Assembly: GCA_025890175.1 (NCBI GenBank)
Contig: JANPYM010000014.1
Location: 567,052-631,051, forward strand
DNA length: 64,000 bases
DNA from: Ciborinia camelliae
Lineage: Eukaryota > Ascomycota > Leotiomycetes > Helotiales > Sclerotiniaceae
Reading direction: 5' to 3'
In this document: positions 9,459-22,762 of the stretch, piece after piece
Position numbering within the stretch: position 1 is the first letter of the stretch
Layout of the letters: every line of letters begins with the position of its first letter
Made by a program: the position numbers and the translations under genes
Notes under the pieces: model-generated
Seen by the model: the letters and a program-made list of their open reading frames with translations, nothing else
What the model was told of the DNA's origin: nothing
Databases searched by the model: none

Positions 9459-12239
9459 TCAACCAGCACCAGCCGCTGCTTCATCCGCCAGTTCTTGCTC
9501 AAATGCAGCCTCCATCTCCGCTTCTAGATCCTCCTCAAAACTATGATCGCTTTCCTGCGCCATCCCATGATCTACATCGTCATTCTCATCACCTGTTACA
9601 CCAGGTGTAAGAAGACTTGATTCCGAAGCACTGGTGGGTGTCTTGACTGTCTTTAAACTTGTTGTCCTCGAATTGGCAACTCGTTGTTTCTTCGCCAGTG
9701 TGCTTTCGTCTTCACTATCATCTTCATCTGTACCTTCGTCGAATCTTCGTTTATGTCCTCTTCTTGAACTGGTTCGTGAAGTCCGACTATTGTTACTGGT
9801 ATGACTCGTATCGCTTTCTGAACCTGATTCATCATCACCCATGAATTCGGCTAGTTCGTCGTCTATTCCACCCCAATTGAGTCCCTCGATTGGAGAGATG
9901 TCACCCGGTAATTCATCTGGCATGACCCCTTCTCCATCTAGCTCGGATTCCTGGCTTTGAGCTCCCGAGTCGTCATCTTCATAATCATCACTCTCCGTGT
10001 AGTCCGAAGATTCTTCGCTATCATCACTAGCAGGAGACGGGATAAAACTATCGTCGCTTTGTCTCCTATCAGCTGGGTTGATCTCGACCTAAAATGATCG
10101 ATTAGTGATTGATAAGACAGAATACAGGAATTAACACACTAAATACTCCGATTCATCATCTTTCTTCCACTTGCTCATAGACTGAGTAAGCCATTGTTGT
10201 GTGACTATCTTGATGTGAGAATATTTTGCCGCTTCTCGAACTTTTTGTGTACGAGTTTTTTGTGAAGATGCAACCACATGAGTGACTCGTCTTGAAACCC
10301 TATGACATATTAGCGACTGATTTTTTTGGAGATCTCAATATGAACATACCGTTTGTGAATCTTGCCACCGAAACTTTCTATTTGCTGAGCAATCTCAGAT
10401 CTGAGTCTGGTTAGCCTTAATCTTCCTCTTTCCACACCCCACAGCCTAAAGAATATATGCAATAAATCATCTCGTGAAATAAATTCATAGCTGGTATCAA
10501 CTTGCCTCATAACATCAACCCCCAACGGAACCAAGCCCGACATTACAATTACACAGCCATCTAAGACTTGGGATCTATGAACTTGTTAGCAAAACCTTTC
10601 TAACATGGTGGTATCACTAGTGTTGCAATTCATACTTAAGACGTGGCATCACAACTGCAATATTAGGTACTACCTTGAGATCGGCAGCTTCATTTTTGAC
10701 GTTGACCTTTCTTTGATGTCCAGGTTTTAACTGTGCAACTCGTCCACCTGGAACATTGACCAAAGCTTTATCGTACTCATCATAGAATGCTCTATGCAAA
10801 TCCGTAAGATGCTGTTGAAGATAAGTCAATTCGACGTCATCATCCTTGAGAACGCTGTGTCTATGCGCATGATGTTCAACTGTGGTGCCGTCCTCAACTT
10901 CCTTTTCTGCCTCTTCCTGTTTCTTGTCCTCTTCATCAAGTTGCTCTTGTTTATGAAGAAGAGGTCGTTCCAATAATTGCTGCTCCAAGAATTTCTCTTG
11001 TTCTGCTGCTTGTAATTTTAATGAAGCCTCATCGTCTAGAGCGTTGAGTTTCGGAAGTAAAATTGGCTTTCCGATTGCCGGTTCCTCTTCGGCTCCTCGA
11101 TCGGATTTGACATTACCACCTTCGAGTCCTGTAGAGTTTGCAACATCACCCTTGGGTGTTTCGGCGGCAATTTCAGGTGTCCTAGACTCTGACCTTAAAT
11201 GATGTTTCTTCTTGGGTGTTGGTACTTTGGGGAGCTCCTCTCTCTTCGGCAGGAAACTGGAATTGATATCACCAATTCCAGTGAAGAAATCATAAGGAAC
11301 AACTTTGATGAGATTAGGACGATTCATTGGCCAAACGTCTGCGCGATCATCAATGATTGCCACCATGTGCGTACTTTGAGGAAATAGTCTCGCTAGACTC
11401 TTTGCTGTAACGTTGCCATTCTCATCTCGACTAATGATGCGATCACCAAATAATTTCTTTCCAGGGTCAACAATCTTTGCGATATTTAGTGCGTATGCTC
11501 GGGTACCCATTGTATAAACATGAAGCTCGTACATCTCGGAGATTTTCGCAAGGAACTCGGCCAGTCCAGGGCGCATTTTGATATAGTACCAACAGCCGGA
11601 TGCAAGACCGCGTGGGCCATCATCATTGAGTTGGAATGATCGCACATCCTTGACGGCCTCATAATTGGGTGAGTTGACGTCGCGCTGCCATTCTCCCACT
11701 GTAGGTTCAATACAAGCATGGATGATGGTCTGGTCCAGATCCACCACCAATGAAAGTTTTCGATTTTTGAGTAGCCGCCGCTGTAATTCCTCTTCTGCCC
11801 TGGAAGCCTCATCATAACTGACTGTGAGATGTGTTTGGTCGTGAATCATATTGATTCTAGCGCGGTCGGTATCGAGCGAGTTGCTGGCCCAAGAAACCTC
11901 CGTCATGTCTTTTCCGCAGATTCCACAAAGTCCTGCAAACTGGATAGCATGCGAACAACTTTCTTCTACATCGACAACAGGTCTATCCCTCTCAATTGTC
12001 ATTCCTTCCTTGACCAGCCATTTATCAATCGTACCTTCCGATGGACTATCCCATTCTCCAAATGATGTTTGCTCCTCCTCCCATTGTTCACCGAGTGGAT
12101 CGCCAACCATTAGCTTCCATTTGAACTTATATTCGAGAAGTGAGACTTGTTTCGAAATCTGATCTCCAGGTTGCTTCAAAAATTTGGTAATCGTAATCGG
12201 GTACCTCAAGTTCGGACCCAGGTTCAATGATTTTCCCAT
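9459..12239 (-). CDS. fcp1: RNA polymerase II CTD phosphatase FCP1
   Basis: Five exons were solved by hand: 10636-12239, 10506-10574, 10350-10400, 10140-10299 and 9459-10088. They give 837 aa, normal for fungal FCP1. The start is the ATG at 12239 (MGKSLNLGPNLRYP). Upstream codons in frame begin at TTG and look non-coding. The FCPH phosphatase domain carries the catalytic DLDQT at residues 167-171 and IIDDRADVW further on. A BRCT domain covers about residues 536-628, and the tail is long and acidic (DDSEESSDYTESDDYEDDD). FCP1 dephosphorylates the heptad repeats of the largest Pol II subunit in the nucleus to recycle the polymerase. Introns are 61, 105, 50 and 51 bp. The 105-bp one has a GC donor. 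Shares its strand with ATG26 and CMR1. Confidence 0.93.
10401..10505 (-). other. GC-AG intron in FCP1
   Basis: On the minus strand the exon ends ATGAG and the intron begins GCAAGT, the strong consensus for GC donors. It ends at CTCAG. Removing it joins the BRCT segments as GVDVMR-SEIAQQIESFGG in frame. Confidence 0.75.
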
Positions 12240-13630
12240 TTTGATATCCTCCTTCAAAAAGTTGCGATTTGTTTTGTGATCATGCAATCCCAGGTGGGGC
12301 TTTCCTATTTTGAAAAGATAGATCGTCAGTGAATGCTTTTGGGGAATAAGAATGAACACATGGCGCGCGGGGGTGGAGGGGAGCTCGATGGTATAGTCGA
12401 ATCGCATGTAACCAAAGGCAAGCCACAAGAAAGTCTATGACAGGCCGTGGCAGAGCGCAATACTCTGCAAGGCAATTTGAAGCTCAAAGCAAGCTTCAAG
12501 AATACATGCAATAGATATCTACAAGCTGTTGAAGGACCTACGATTTCATTTTAAGCTTTATTAAAGCTCTCATAAATATCGCGTGGGGTTCAGCGTTGTG
12601 AGATTCCATGTGCATCTTTTTCAAGCTTTGCAAGCCACACCGATGGAGGATGGATGAGGTAGGATTCTGTATCTCCTCGTTCTTGTGTGCCAATGTGATT
12701 TTTTGCGATCTGTGAGTATTCACCTTTTTCTAATTAGAAACTGGTCGTTTTCTGGCGCAATGTATCTTTTCGCGATGGACGTGAAGGCATAAAATTTCTG
12801 CAAAGTAATTTGAGGTTGTGGATGTTGAGATATTTTGAGAATTAAAGGTAAGATCGGTATGTATTATTGGACGGGTATCGCATGTATGGTTGGTTTGGGT
12901 GATTGAATTGATATGTATGTCCACGGGTATGTATGTATGTTGATATGGTATGGTAGGACCGTAGGAAGCTAGGAAGCGTGAACGCGACAACTTCTAGGTA
13001 GTGTGGAGTAATCAAAAGCTTAAAAAGGTGAGCGGGACAAGTGTGGTGCGGAGCGTTGCCATGTGCCCAGGTGGTTGAGGAGAGATAAGGCAACAAGGCA
13101 GAAAATAATGAATCAGGTCGACCCTTCCACTTCCAGGATTTTTTGGTAGGCGGGCAGGTTTAAGTTAATAAGGAAGGATGGAATTCTCGGATTTTACCGC
13201 TAAGATAAATGGTGAATTTAACAAAGGAGGAGATGGAGCGTTTTATAGGTGTGATCAGCTTGTTCCCTGCTAGGTGAATTGACTAACATTGATTGGTTGA
13301 TTAAGTGGGTCCGGATACTTAGCGTTGACGGAAGTGACAAGGATGAAGAAGAATGAGGAGAGAGGCTAGAGGATTCAAGGAGAGGAGATATCATCGAATA
13401 TATCATCATCGCTCCACACTACTGGAAACTTCTTTCATTACCTAGGTACGGTAGGTAGGTAATAAAAGGGAATAATTTAAATCAGCCTCGTGATCATGAG
13501 TTTAGTTTGAAGTGAAGTGAATATTAAAATCTATTATACGGATATTAGATACCTAGGTACTAGGTACCTAGGTATTCTTTGTAAAAAAAAAGGGCAGGCG
13601 CATTATGATGATGATGATGATGATGAATCT

Positions 13631-13726
13631 TATCATAGGTATTATCATAGGTATTATCATAGGTATTATCATAGGTATTATCATAGGTATTATCATAGGT
13701 ATTATCATAGGTATTATCATAGGTAT
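13631..13726. repeat. 12-bp minisatellite, 8 copies
   Basis: Eight consecutive perfect copies of TATCATAGGTAT, flanked by a GATGAT run upstream and an ATT run downstream. Confidence 0.9.
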
Positions 13727-15017
13727 TATTATTATCATTTAGACTCTTTTCCTTCCACGCCCTTGACTTTCTACCTAGGTATCTATGTACCTACTAATAA
13801 GTATCCCGAGGTCTACGTACCCTATCCTACCCTGCCCTATCTAGAAGAACTCAGCGCTCTCCTTAGAAATTATACAAACCCTCTCTCCCTTCCTCCCAAG
13901 CCTTGCCACTCAACCATCTACCTAGTAGTATCTAGCAAACGACCCTCCTACCTACCAGCTACCTTAAGTAATCAACCCAAATCCAATCCAATCCAAATCC
14001 AATCCAAACCCACCCACCAACCAATCAAAAAATCCCAATCCCCAATCCCCAAAATCACATCACATGTGACATCACATCAATCACATGGATCACGTTACAC
14101 CCGCACGACCCCTGTCACAAAAATTCACAAATTCACAGCCTTTGGAAATTCACAGCCTTCCAAGGTTGGAAATTCACAAATTCACTTCAGCTTCACAATG
14201 AGAGGTATACCGTTTGCAGTCACCTCACCCATCAATGACTTTTATTATTAACAACTCAAAGCCCCCCCTCCAGCCAAGCTTCTCCTACCCATATTCATAT
14301 TCCATCGATACAATGGATTTCCTTGACCGATTTCTTTATTCTTTATTCTCCCGTCCCCAGATTTCTATATCTCTAGGTACCTACCTAGGAAGATATACAA
14401 TTACAGAACCAAGGTTAGGTAAGCTAAGTACCTATATAATGGCTTACCTAATCACCTCACCTCTCACGCCACCCCATCCATACCCGTACCTACCCATCCA
14501 TACCCCTCTTACCCGTACCCTCCTTACCCGTACCCGTACCCGTACCCGTACCCATACCCGTACCTAGTGTCCGCACACTATTTTAATCAAGTACCTACCT
14601 AGTACCTACTGTAGTAACCTAAATCCCTTCTATAATTCTTTGATCTGCGATTACGGTTCACCAGGAATAAAATAGGTAAATAAAATAAAATAAAATAAAA
14701 TAAAATAAAACAAGATACCTACCTACCTACCACCTAAACCCACCCACCCATCCCATCCCTCCATCCCATCCCATCCCAATCCAATTCTTTCGAATTGCAA
14801 CCTCCAGCCCTTCAGCTTGGAACCAATCAAATCAAATCAACCAACAACAACAAATAAATAGGTACCTATAAATAGCCAACCAAAAACACATAGAAATAGA
14901 AATAGAAAAACACATATAAATATAAATATAAATATCCATAAAAATATTAGACTAAATAAGTATATCTAATTAAATCCCCCGTTAACATCTATTGTCTAAG
15001 TTTATTGGAAGTGAGCC

Positions 15018-15070
15018 CTCGCCCACGCCCTCGCCCACGCCCTCGCCCACGCCCTCGCCCACGCCCTCGC
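15018..15070. repeat. GC-rich 12-bp tandem repeat
   Basis: About four copies of CTCGCCCACGCC in otherwise AT-rich DNA, roughly 250 bp downstream of the ATG26 stop codon. Confidence 0.85.
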
Positions 15071-15323
15071 TCACAATCTCCCTCCCCTAAATACAAATTA
15101 CGAGGAAGATAATCCTGTTCATACCGATATTCCTCCGTTATCTCATCACCATGAGATCTATTGACTTGTCGTAGACGACCCCTTCACTTAGCCTCCAACA
15201 CCCTCGCACATAAAAACATTACATAGGTACCCAATCCATTCCCATCCGATCCAATATTCCGCCCGCTGCCTTCTGAAAACCCGCACGCTATGTATTTATG
15301 CCCCCCCCCCCAAAAAAGATATC

Positions 15324-18300
15324 TCAAGCCGCCCTCCTGACCGGCGATAGCGTCCTGGATGCCGCATCCGAACCCGACCAAGTCATCGCATTCTTATCGC
15401 TCAAGGTCCCCGAATGAGCCATCGGCTCCCAATCATGAATTCGTTTAATCAGTTCCGGGTCGTTATCATCACCTATGAATGTCCAGCTCTCTTCCGTATC
15501 TTCCAGAGTATCATCAACGGACTTGCCTTCTTTGCCTTTGATTAATGATTTTGCATACTCCATGTCTCGATATATGCACTGGATCGCAGTGTCGACTCCG
15601 TTCTCCTGATGGACTGTTAGTCAATGATTTTGTTTTCATATATGGAGTAACCTACTTTTCTGATTTGCTCCCCCAAAACTTTGGCCTTGATGATCATTCT
15701 CTCACTATTTGAAGCTTCCCAGAGAGCTCGCGAAAAGACGCTGACATTGATCTTCTTGAGATGGATACCTACTCCCAGATCTTCCACACGTTGGCCAAAG
15801 AAAAATTGATCTCCAAAGAAAGGTCTGATGATCGTTGGAATTCCGGCTCGCAAACTAGCCCCAGTAGTTCCGGATCCTCCGTGGTGGGCTGCTGCATCAA
15901 TCTGAGAAAAGAGCCAGTCGTGTGGTGCAGATTTGATCTGAAATATCTCCGGTGGAAGAGGAACCTCAACATCGTTGGCACCTTTCTTATCTAAACGATC
16001 TGACCATCCTTTAGATAGAATACATCTCACGTCTGCTTTGAGAACGGACGCCACGACAGTTTGAGTCAGGACAGCAGAATCCGCAACAACGATTGATCCA
16101 AATCCGACATATACCAGCCGCTTGCCATCTGCGCGGGCTTTTTTGATGAAATCAGTAAGATCCTTGGGTGGTGTGTATTCTGATCCCTCGTCCAAAAACC
16201 AGTAACCGGTAACCCGAATCCAATCGCTGTAGTCAAGAGGTGGTACCACGACCGAAGGACTGAAATTATACAGGAATGGAACTTTGTTAGGCTGCATCTT
16301 TTCCAGACTCGTAGCTTGTAGACCTAGCTCATGTTTTCTCCAGCGGTTCACCTGTCCAGAAATGGCTTTCCAAAAGATATTGTCAAACATAACGTAGGTG
16401 ATGTAGTTGTACGCACCGCCCATTTTGTGCTCAGGTACGGCAAATGCGTGAGGATAAGCTCTTGTCCTTGTCCATGGCATGGTGAAAGCTCTGAAATATG
16501 GAATTCGCAGGGCCTCCGCTATGTGAATTCCGGCCATCGCGCTAGGACTTTCAATCAAGATATCGGAATCCTGACACGCTTTCCACGCGGAACTAAGCAA
16601 ATCATCAACCCAAAAACGAAACGTCGAATTTGCTTCTCTCAGAAATGAGTAGGTGAACATTCCATTTTCGACACAAATCCTCATTAATTCGGCTGGGTCA
16701 CCATCCACTGGTGCAAACGCAATACCATGCGACTCGATCCAGTCTTTGAACTCCAGATGTGTGGCTATCCTTGTCTTATGGCCTTCTGCCATCAAACCCT
16801 TGCACAGAGCAATGTAGGGTTGAACATCACCACGAGAGCCAATAGTCAAGCAAGTGATACGGAGCGACTCTGTCGGCTTGAAGTTCAATATTGAAGCTCT
16901 CGGGTCGTCGAATGATATTGGCGGTGATCCACCATCGAATGCTCGAGACATACTCATATCGTGCTCGGAATGAGGCTCACGGCGTGCCTGCTGTAAAGCT
17001 TTGTGCTCAGCACTAGCCATCTCTGCGCTTTCTCGCTCATTCATACTCAAAAGCCCAGATTCTTGCATATACCTCGTTGTATCCATGTTCTGCAAGAGAG
17101 TTACCGCACAGTCATCTCGATTTTCGGCCTGATTGAACTCGAAAAACATTTCTTCGTGTCCTCGGATAGTGACTACAAGTCCAGAGTATCCAAAACGGAA
17201 TCCTTTTTCCTTATCGACGTTCTCGATATCTTTCAGGGGAAGAATAACCTTGGTTCGCGACCCTGGCAATAGACTGCGGAAGCAGAAAGATCGATCACTA
17301 ATGTAGATCTTACCATATAGCGGAAGAACTCGATGCAAATAGCCAAAGTATGCCGCGTGAAGCTTTTCGTCAAAAGGTAAGGCAAAGTGGCCCCGAAATC
17401 GGTCTGCGGGGGTAGCACCATCCTGGTTGTCATCATCGTCCCCAATTCCAGGCGAGTCTTTGTCACGTGGCATACCATGAGGTTCTTCGTAATGTTTCTT
17501 GCCTCCTTTCCACATGCCCGAGACCTTTTCCACGTAGCCCATAGACTCAGTAGCCAAGAGCGTACTCACCCTTTTCGAGTGTCTATTGAGGTAGCCAGCA
17601 AACCCTGAAACTCTTTGTAGAGGATATGTTCCAGCCTTAACGAGACTTTGTAATGAAGGCCCAGATGTAATCTCCACTTGCCCCGCGTTTGAAGCGCTTA
17701 TAGAGCCGGTGGTTGCAGCGTGTTGAGGCCTTTGGGTGCGTGTCGGCGAAACGTCGATTGACTTCTTCGGGGAGGCAAGAGAACGAGATTCTGGGCTCTG
17801 TAAATCATCTTTCTCCTTGTTACGTACTGCCGAGGGCGAGCGTTGTATGGTAGGCGACAAAAATACATCGCTACCTCGCAGTATCTGACTAGCAGACGCT
17901 TGAGTTTCGTCGCTTGCCGATGGTGCGGCCTCAGATGACCCAGGCTCCTCCAAAGAATGCACATAAGAGTCCGATGATCCTTGCTTAGAAGTACGCTTTT
18001 CTTGATTCAAACGATTCGCGCTCAAACTACGTCTTGTGCTAGCACTATTTGCGCTAGGGCTTGTGCTTCCTTCCCCAGTAAAGCGATTTAAGTCGATGCT
18101 ACGTCGGCCAAACTTATTGATGTCCAGACTTCTTCGAAAGATATCCGAGTTTGAACGGCTCATGTCGGTGCTAGTGCGAGGACTACCGGCTCTTGGAGAA
18201 AGGAGTGGTGATAAAGTTGCTCGGACATGTTCTTCTAGGGCCGGTGCCTTGGTTTGAAGAGGAGGAACATGAGGCTTCTGTTTGTGGCTCACTTGAAACG

Positions 18301-19826
18301 ATGTCCGCTTCGAGCTACCACGGCTATCAGCAGCAGTTATTCGTGGGGACAAAAGCTGCTCTGGGATTTTCTGCGCAATCGTGTCTTCGACAAGGATTTT
18401 AAGTACCCTCAACGCTTCTTTGCCGTTACTGAAGAAAGAGAAGAAATACTAGACCACCCGTTAGCAATCTATCTCCTTTGGTTCCAAATTACTAACCTCG
18501 TCAATCGCATAAGTCTCATCGTTGTCAATAATGCGTATCTTGCAGGTATCGGCATATTCGATTATTTGACTGTCCTCGATATCCATGATGTTCTCGATAG
18601 GTAGTGATATCTTGACACTGTCGCCCTCGTTATGAGACCTGAATATGATCTTTTGTAAAGACTTCACCCATTCTTTGGCGCTAGGTGCACTATCTGCCTT
18701 GAAATTGAATTTTCGTTGATGTGTTTCGACGGTGAAATGTGTAGAGTCTTTCCCTTTCTCTTTATCCGCAACACTCGCCGAAATCCCATACCTCAAGTCA
18801 ATGTTACCACTTGGGAAGTATAAGTCTGATGGGTCTTTGTAATATGAAAGAACGTCATCCTTCAACCGGAACCAATATCGATTGAATTTTGGGTTTCGCT
18901 GACCGGATTTTGATAGATATCCAGACTTAACGACTTCATTCTGCGAAAATATTAGCATCTGGATGACAGATCATATTCACAACATACAGTTTTCTTGGGT
19001 AAATATGCATAAAAACAGATATGTTTCGTAGTAATGTACATATAGCCTTGTAGCAATACACTCTTCATTAGCCAGCAAGGATATTCTGTGTTGGTTAGTT
19101 AGAATGTGCCCATGGGAGAAAAAGCGGGAAGAAGTTACCTTCTATTACATCTTCTGGACTCTCGAACTTGAATATCTCCATCAACCTCTCTGGCAGACTA
19201 TCCTGTGATGGCTCCCCATTATCATCAACCTCAGGGTCTTTTGATTTTCGAGGCATATCGAAACTAGGTCGCGAAGATAATTCGGCTCGAGCGTCCAACA
19301 TTCTGCTCATTACTGGTGGTTCTCGTGGTTGATGTTGTGGAGATTTAAGCTCAGGTGTAGAAGATTCTTGAGGGGATGCACTTAACGGGGACGGGGTACA
19401 GCTGCCTCTAGCGTTTGTAGATTTGGTCTTCGACTTAGAACTTATTCGCGCAAACGAACGAACTAGCTTGCTCTCTGAGAGTTTTCTTCTATGCTCATCT
19501 AATCTTCCTGCTGTTTGATCGGTGTGGCTCTTGTTTATTTGCGGCTCCGAGCTCTGTCGTGTTGGCTTTCCTGAATCGTCTTCGTCATCACTAGATTGCG
19601 CATCGAATCTGGCATTGAAATCAACCTGCGAGCCAGCTGCAGCGATCATACCAAACACAGATTGATTCATGTTGTAGGTATTTCCGTGAAGGGCAGTGCA
19701 ATCCTCGTCCGCATCGTCCCCGTTTCGGAAGCGCTCAGGCAGCTCCATGGTTACTTGATGGTCTTCCTTCCTCATTTTCGTCAGCTTCCTGGTGGTTCTC
19801 TTCTTCAACTCGTCGTCCGGAGCCAT
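15324..19826 (-). CDS. atg26: Sterol 3-beta-glucosyltransferase (ATG26/UGT51 type)
   Basis: Five exons: 19139-19826, 18988-19085, 18497-18940, 15656-18448 and 15324-15605. They give 1434 aa, the length expected for filamentous-fungus ATG26. Order: an N-terminal acidic region ([15 protein letters not shown]), a first GRAM domain at about 215-262, a PH domain at about 263-365 ([20 protein letters not shown]), a long Ser-rich linker, a second GRAM domain at about 764-865, and a GT-B glycosyltransferase from about residue 940. That part has the GSRGDVQPY loop and the nucleotide-sugar motif HHGGSGTTG at about 1265. The enzyme transfers glucose from UDP-glucose to ergosterol. PH and GRAM domains direct it to phosphoinositide membranes, and in some fungi it serves pexophagy. 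All introns are GT-AG and frame-consistent. The fourth exon alone encodes 931 residues. Confidence 0.95.
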
Positions 19827-20838
19827 GGCGATTATGACTTCTTGCCGTTAGTTTTGAATACAGAACTGCGTTGTTCTGATAGATGTTGTGTATTCAGTTA
19901 ATCATTCAACGACGTCAAGATCTCGGGTGGTATCGATAAGGATGGATGGGTCAGGGCGCTATAGAGTGCTAGGTACGGTATACCCTGAAAGTTAAATAAA
20001 TGATAGGCTGATAGGCTGATAGGCGAGTTTTGATTCGAATCATGCCAATCACATGGGATTGGGAATGGGATTGCGATTAATGGATTTTGATCATCAGATC
20101 TTCTGTAGAAGCATGTGAATGATAAGAAGCTTCAAAATTGTGAGTGTGCGAGTGTGCGAGTGTACGAGTGAACCAGGGAGGGAGGAACCATGAGAGTTAT
20201 TAAATAAGAACTGGGCAATATCTACGTACCTACCGTAGGTAAGGTACCTTAGGTTAGGTAGGTCCTCGAAGACTGAATGATTCTGTAGGTACCTATAGTA
20301 CCTACCTAGTAAGATTTACCGGTCCACGGGTTTCTTTGATATCTGTGGAGAAACTAAGGTAGGTGGGTAGCTGTACCTAGTACTCGGTAGGCCGATCTTC
20401 ATGATAGATCACGATTAGTTCTAATAGAATGATAATGATCCCTTCAGTGCGTACCTCATCTAACATTGAACGGCAATAGATAGGTAATAAAACAAAACAG
20501 AGGGAGGGGTGTTTGGGATCATGATTCGATAACATGAAATTCGCTGAGTTAAGTTATTGTATCATTCACTGAGTACCTAGACATTCCTTATTGGACCATG
20601 AAATAAATTATTTATCTAGGTATGTAGGTAGATTGTATCTCTTTGTTTACATTCGTATTATTTTTCAAAGCCGCAGATTGAATACATAGTATTTACCATA
20701 CAGTAGGTAAGCATGTCGACTGTTTGGTTACAATTTATAAACGGCCAACTCTATTAGTAAGTCTCCTGGTATTCATATATTATACACTATCCTAACATTA
20801 TTTACCGTAACAAGATCTTATAAATGGGAATACCATCA
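19827..20838. other. Intergenic: ATG26 upstream region and CMR1 downstream region
   Basis: About 1 kb between ATG26 and CMR1. AT-rich, with several TACCTAGGTA/CCTACCTA-type motifs around 20220-20300. I see no gene. Confidence 0.5.
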
Positions 20839-22445
20839 TTACATCCAAAGACACAACTTCCCGGCCGCCGTGCCACCTGCGACCCAGTCCTTTGTAGGGT
20901 GGAACTGCGCAGCGGCTGGAACAGCTGTTATAAGACCATCGCCCCCTAATTGTGCTAATTGTTCCCCATCAGCTGAATAAACATCACAGAATCGATTCAT
21001 ATTTCCAATCACAAATTTCTGGATTCCATCTTCTGGCTTTTCTTGCCAATGGGGCTTCAAGATAGTTACCCAACGTCCACTCTGGTTGTTATGTCTGATA
21101 ACAGTTGTAGGCTTCATTGCTGCATCATCAAGTGAATGTCCTGTCTTGAAAGAGCCAGCATCGAGGAATGAATGGATCTTAATAGTATCGTCATATGAAG
21201 ACGTAGCAACATGGCCAGCAGGGGACCATGAAGCATGAGATACCGAAAGCTTAGACTCATGCTCACCAAGCAATACCGGGTGTCGCGAGTCACCTGTCCC
21301 TGTTATCTTCCGTAGATCCCAAATCTTTAGCATCCTATCCAAGGACGCTGTAGCCACAAGATGGGGATGCAATGGATGAAGAGAAAATCCACCTATCTTT
21401 TTATCCGAAAGGTACCAGATTTCATTCTTGGATGGAGTGCGCATATCATGTCGCCCAAATCGACCATCGAGAGTAGAGAAGCATAAGAGGTTCGGATCGG
21501 TGGATGGTATGGCGATGCTAGATATAGGGATATCTTCATCCAAAGAATCCGGAGCGAAGGCCTCAACAGCCACTCCTTTCTGTAGATCCAATTTCCGAAT
21601 TGAGGAATCATATGAACCTGAATAGATTGTATTCCCATCTGCACCAAATACAAAAGAAGAAATTGACCTAGAATGTATCTTGAACGCAGTTATAGCTGGC
21701 TCTGTGGGACCCTCTTCATCATCATCATCATCTTCAGCTTTCACTTCTGGTCCTCCTTGGGATGCATCAAATAGTCCAACATTCCCTAGTTTATCTCCAG
21801 CAAATACCAGAGGCTTGTCTACTGTTGGATGAAATCCTAGAGCGTATACTCGTTCAGGAGTGATCTTGATCTCTGGACACGGAGTTAGCGCCAGAATATT
21901 TTTCGAAAAGTCCAAGTCTTACGATTAGGCTCATAGGGTTTGTAAAGTTCTAATCCGCTCATTTTCTCTCTCAGGGCTTTCAATCCTTCATCTGTTGTCT
22001 CTTTAATATCATCTTCGGTAAAGGTTCTCAAATTTGGCTGTGCGCCACGCATGATGCCAGATAAAAACCCATCTTCCTTATTCCACTTCTTTCCTTCGAC
22101 AACAATATCACTAATATTCAAGTCTCCAGCAACTCGTTGTCTCTTGGCTTGCGAGACTTCCTTCGCAAAGTCGAGTTCGACCTCTGCTTTACGTTTCGCA
22201 GTTTCGCTATCGGCTTCGATACCAGCTAGACGAGAACTTGTGCGCGTGGGTCTAGGGGCTTCCTTTTTGATTGGGGCTGCTCTCTTTCTAGGTACTGTGG
22301 ATTTGGGTTTCGGTGGCGGTTTTGGGACAATTTTCTGTGCTGTTGTGCTAAGGTCTTTCAACATTGCTTGATTCGCGGCAATATTTTCAAGTCTGCGACG
22401 CTCGAAAGCGCTCATTTCTGGCTTTTCTTTCTTAGTTGGAGCCAT
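20839..22445 (-). CDS. cmr1: WD40 DNA damage-binding protein CMR1 (WDR76 family)
   Basis: Two exons, 21923-22445 and 20839-21872, separated by a 50-bp GT-AG intron, give 518 aa, typical of the family. The start is the ATG at 22445 (MAPTKKEKPEMSAFE). Codons upstream in frame begin at TTG. The N-terminus is basic and holds the conserved SAFERRRLENIAANQAML segment. After the junction comes IKITPERVYALGFHP, and then WD-type repeats (IYSGSYDSSIRKLDL, VATASLDRMLKIWDL, VATSSYDDTIKIHSF, GTAAGKLCLWM). CMR1 binds chromatin in the nucleus and is linked to DNA damage and replication stress. An acidic loop (KAEDDDDDEEGPTEP) interrupts the first repeats. It is divergent from the Mtf2-like gene, with 317 bp between start codons. 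Confidence 0.93.
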
Positions 22446-22762
22446 ATTGGGAATATCTATTCTGGCTTGCTGGGCGGAAAAGAAAAATCGCACACGAAAG
22501 AGGTTGTGAAACAATGCGAATATTGAAGTCAATAAGTTTATGGAGTCGTTTCAATTAACGCGCCTCCCAATTGAAGGAACGCGTCGCGATCCGACCTGGT
22601 ACGTGCACTTTCATAAATTATTAGCTTTGGAAAACTTGAAAAAAATTGAGGGGGGAAGTGGAAATATCAAATGTTGAATATTTTCCTTCTCTTCGTACTA
22701 GCTATAAAATTTACTCCGGTTAATGCAGAGCTCAGCGGACGTTATATCATACATCACCCCAT
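22446..22762. promoter_or_regulatory. Shared divergent promoter region (CMR1 / Mtf2-like)
   Basis: 317 bp separate two divergent start codons. The only cue is the head-to-head arrangement. No specific binding site is claimed. Confidence 0.4.

Larger units (their letters stand above)
12240..15323. other. Spacer rich in tandem repeats
   Basis: No supported gene between FCP1 and ATG26. It holds eight perfect 12-bp units of TATCATAGGTAT (13631-13726), CCGTAC-type repeats (about 14505-14567), an AAAAT run (about 14672-14710), and about four CTCGCCCACGCC units (about 15018-15070). TACCTAGGTA palindromes occur at 13440-13460, 13548-13575, near 13775 and near 14375. Frames through these, such as 13517-14251, are repeat translations. 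Confidence 0.55.

Noticed and set aside
10310..10543. Separate 77-codon minus-strand gene
   Set aside because: It is two FCP1 exons read through the GC-AG intron.
13517..14251. 244-codon plus-strand frame with HRYY repeats
   Set aside because: Product of the 12-bp minisatellite; no domain outside it.
15324..15563. Separate small minus-strand gene
   Set aside because: It is the last exon of ATG26, joined in frame after AGAAAA.
18461..18958. Stand-alone PH-domain protein
   Set aside because: It is exon 3 of ATG26; the splice sites on both sides keep the frame.
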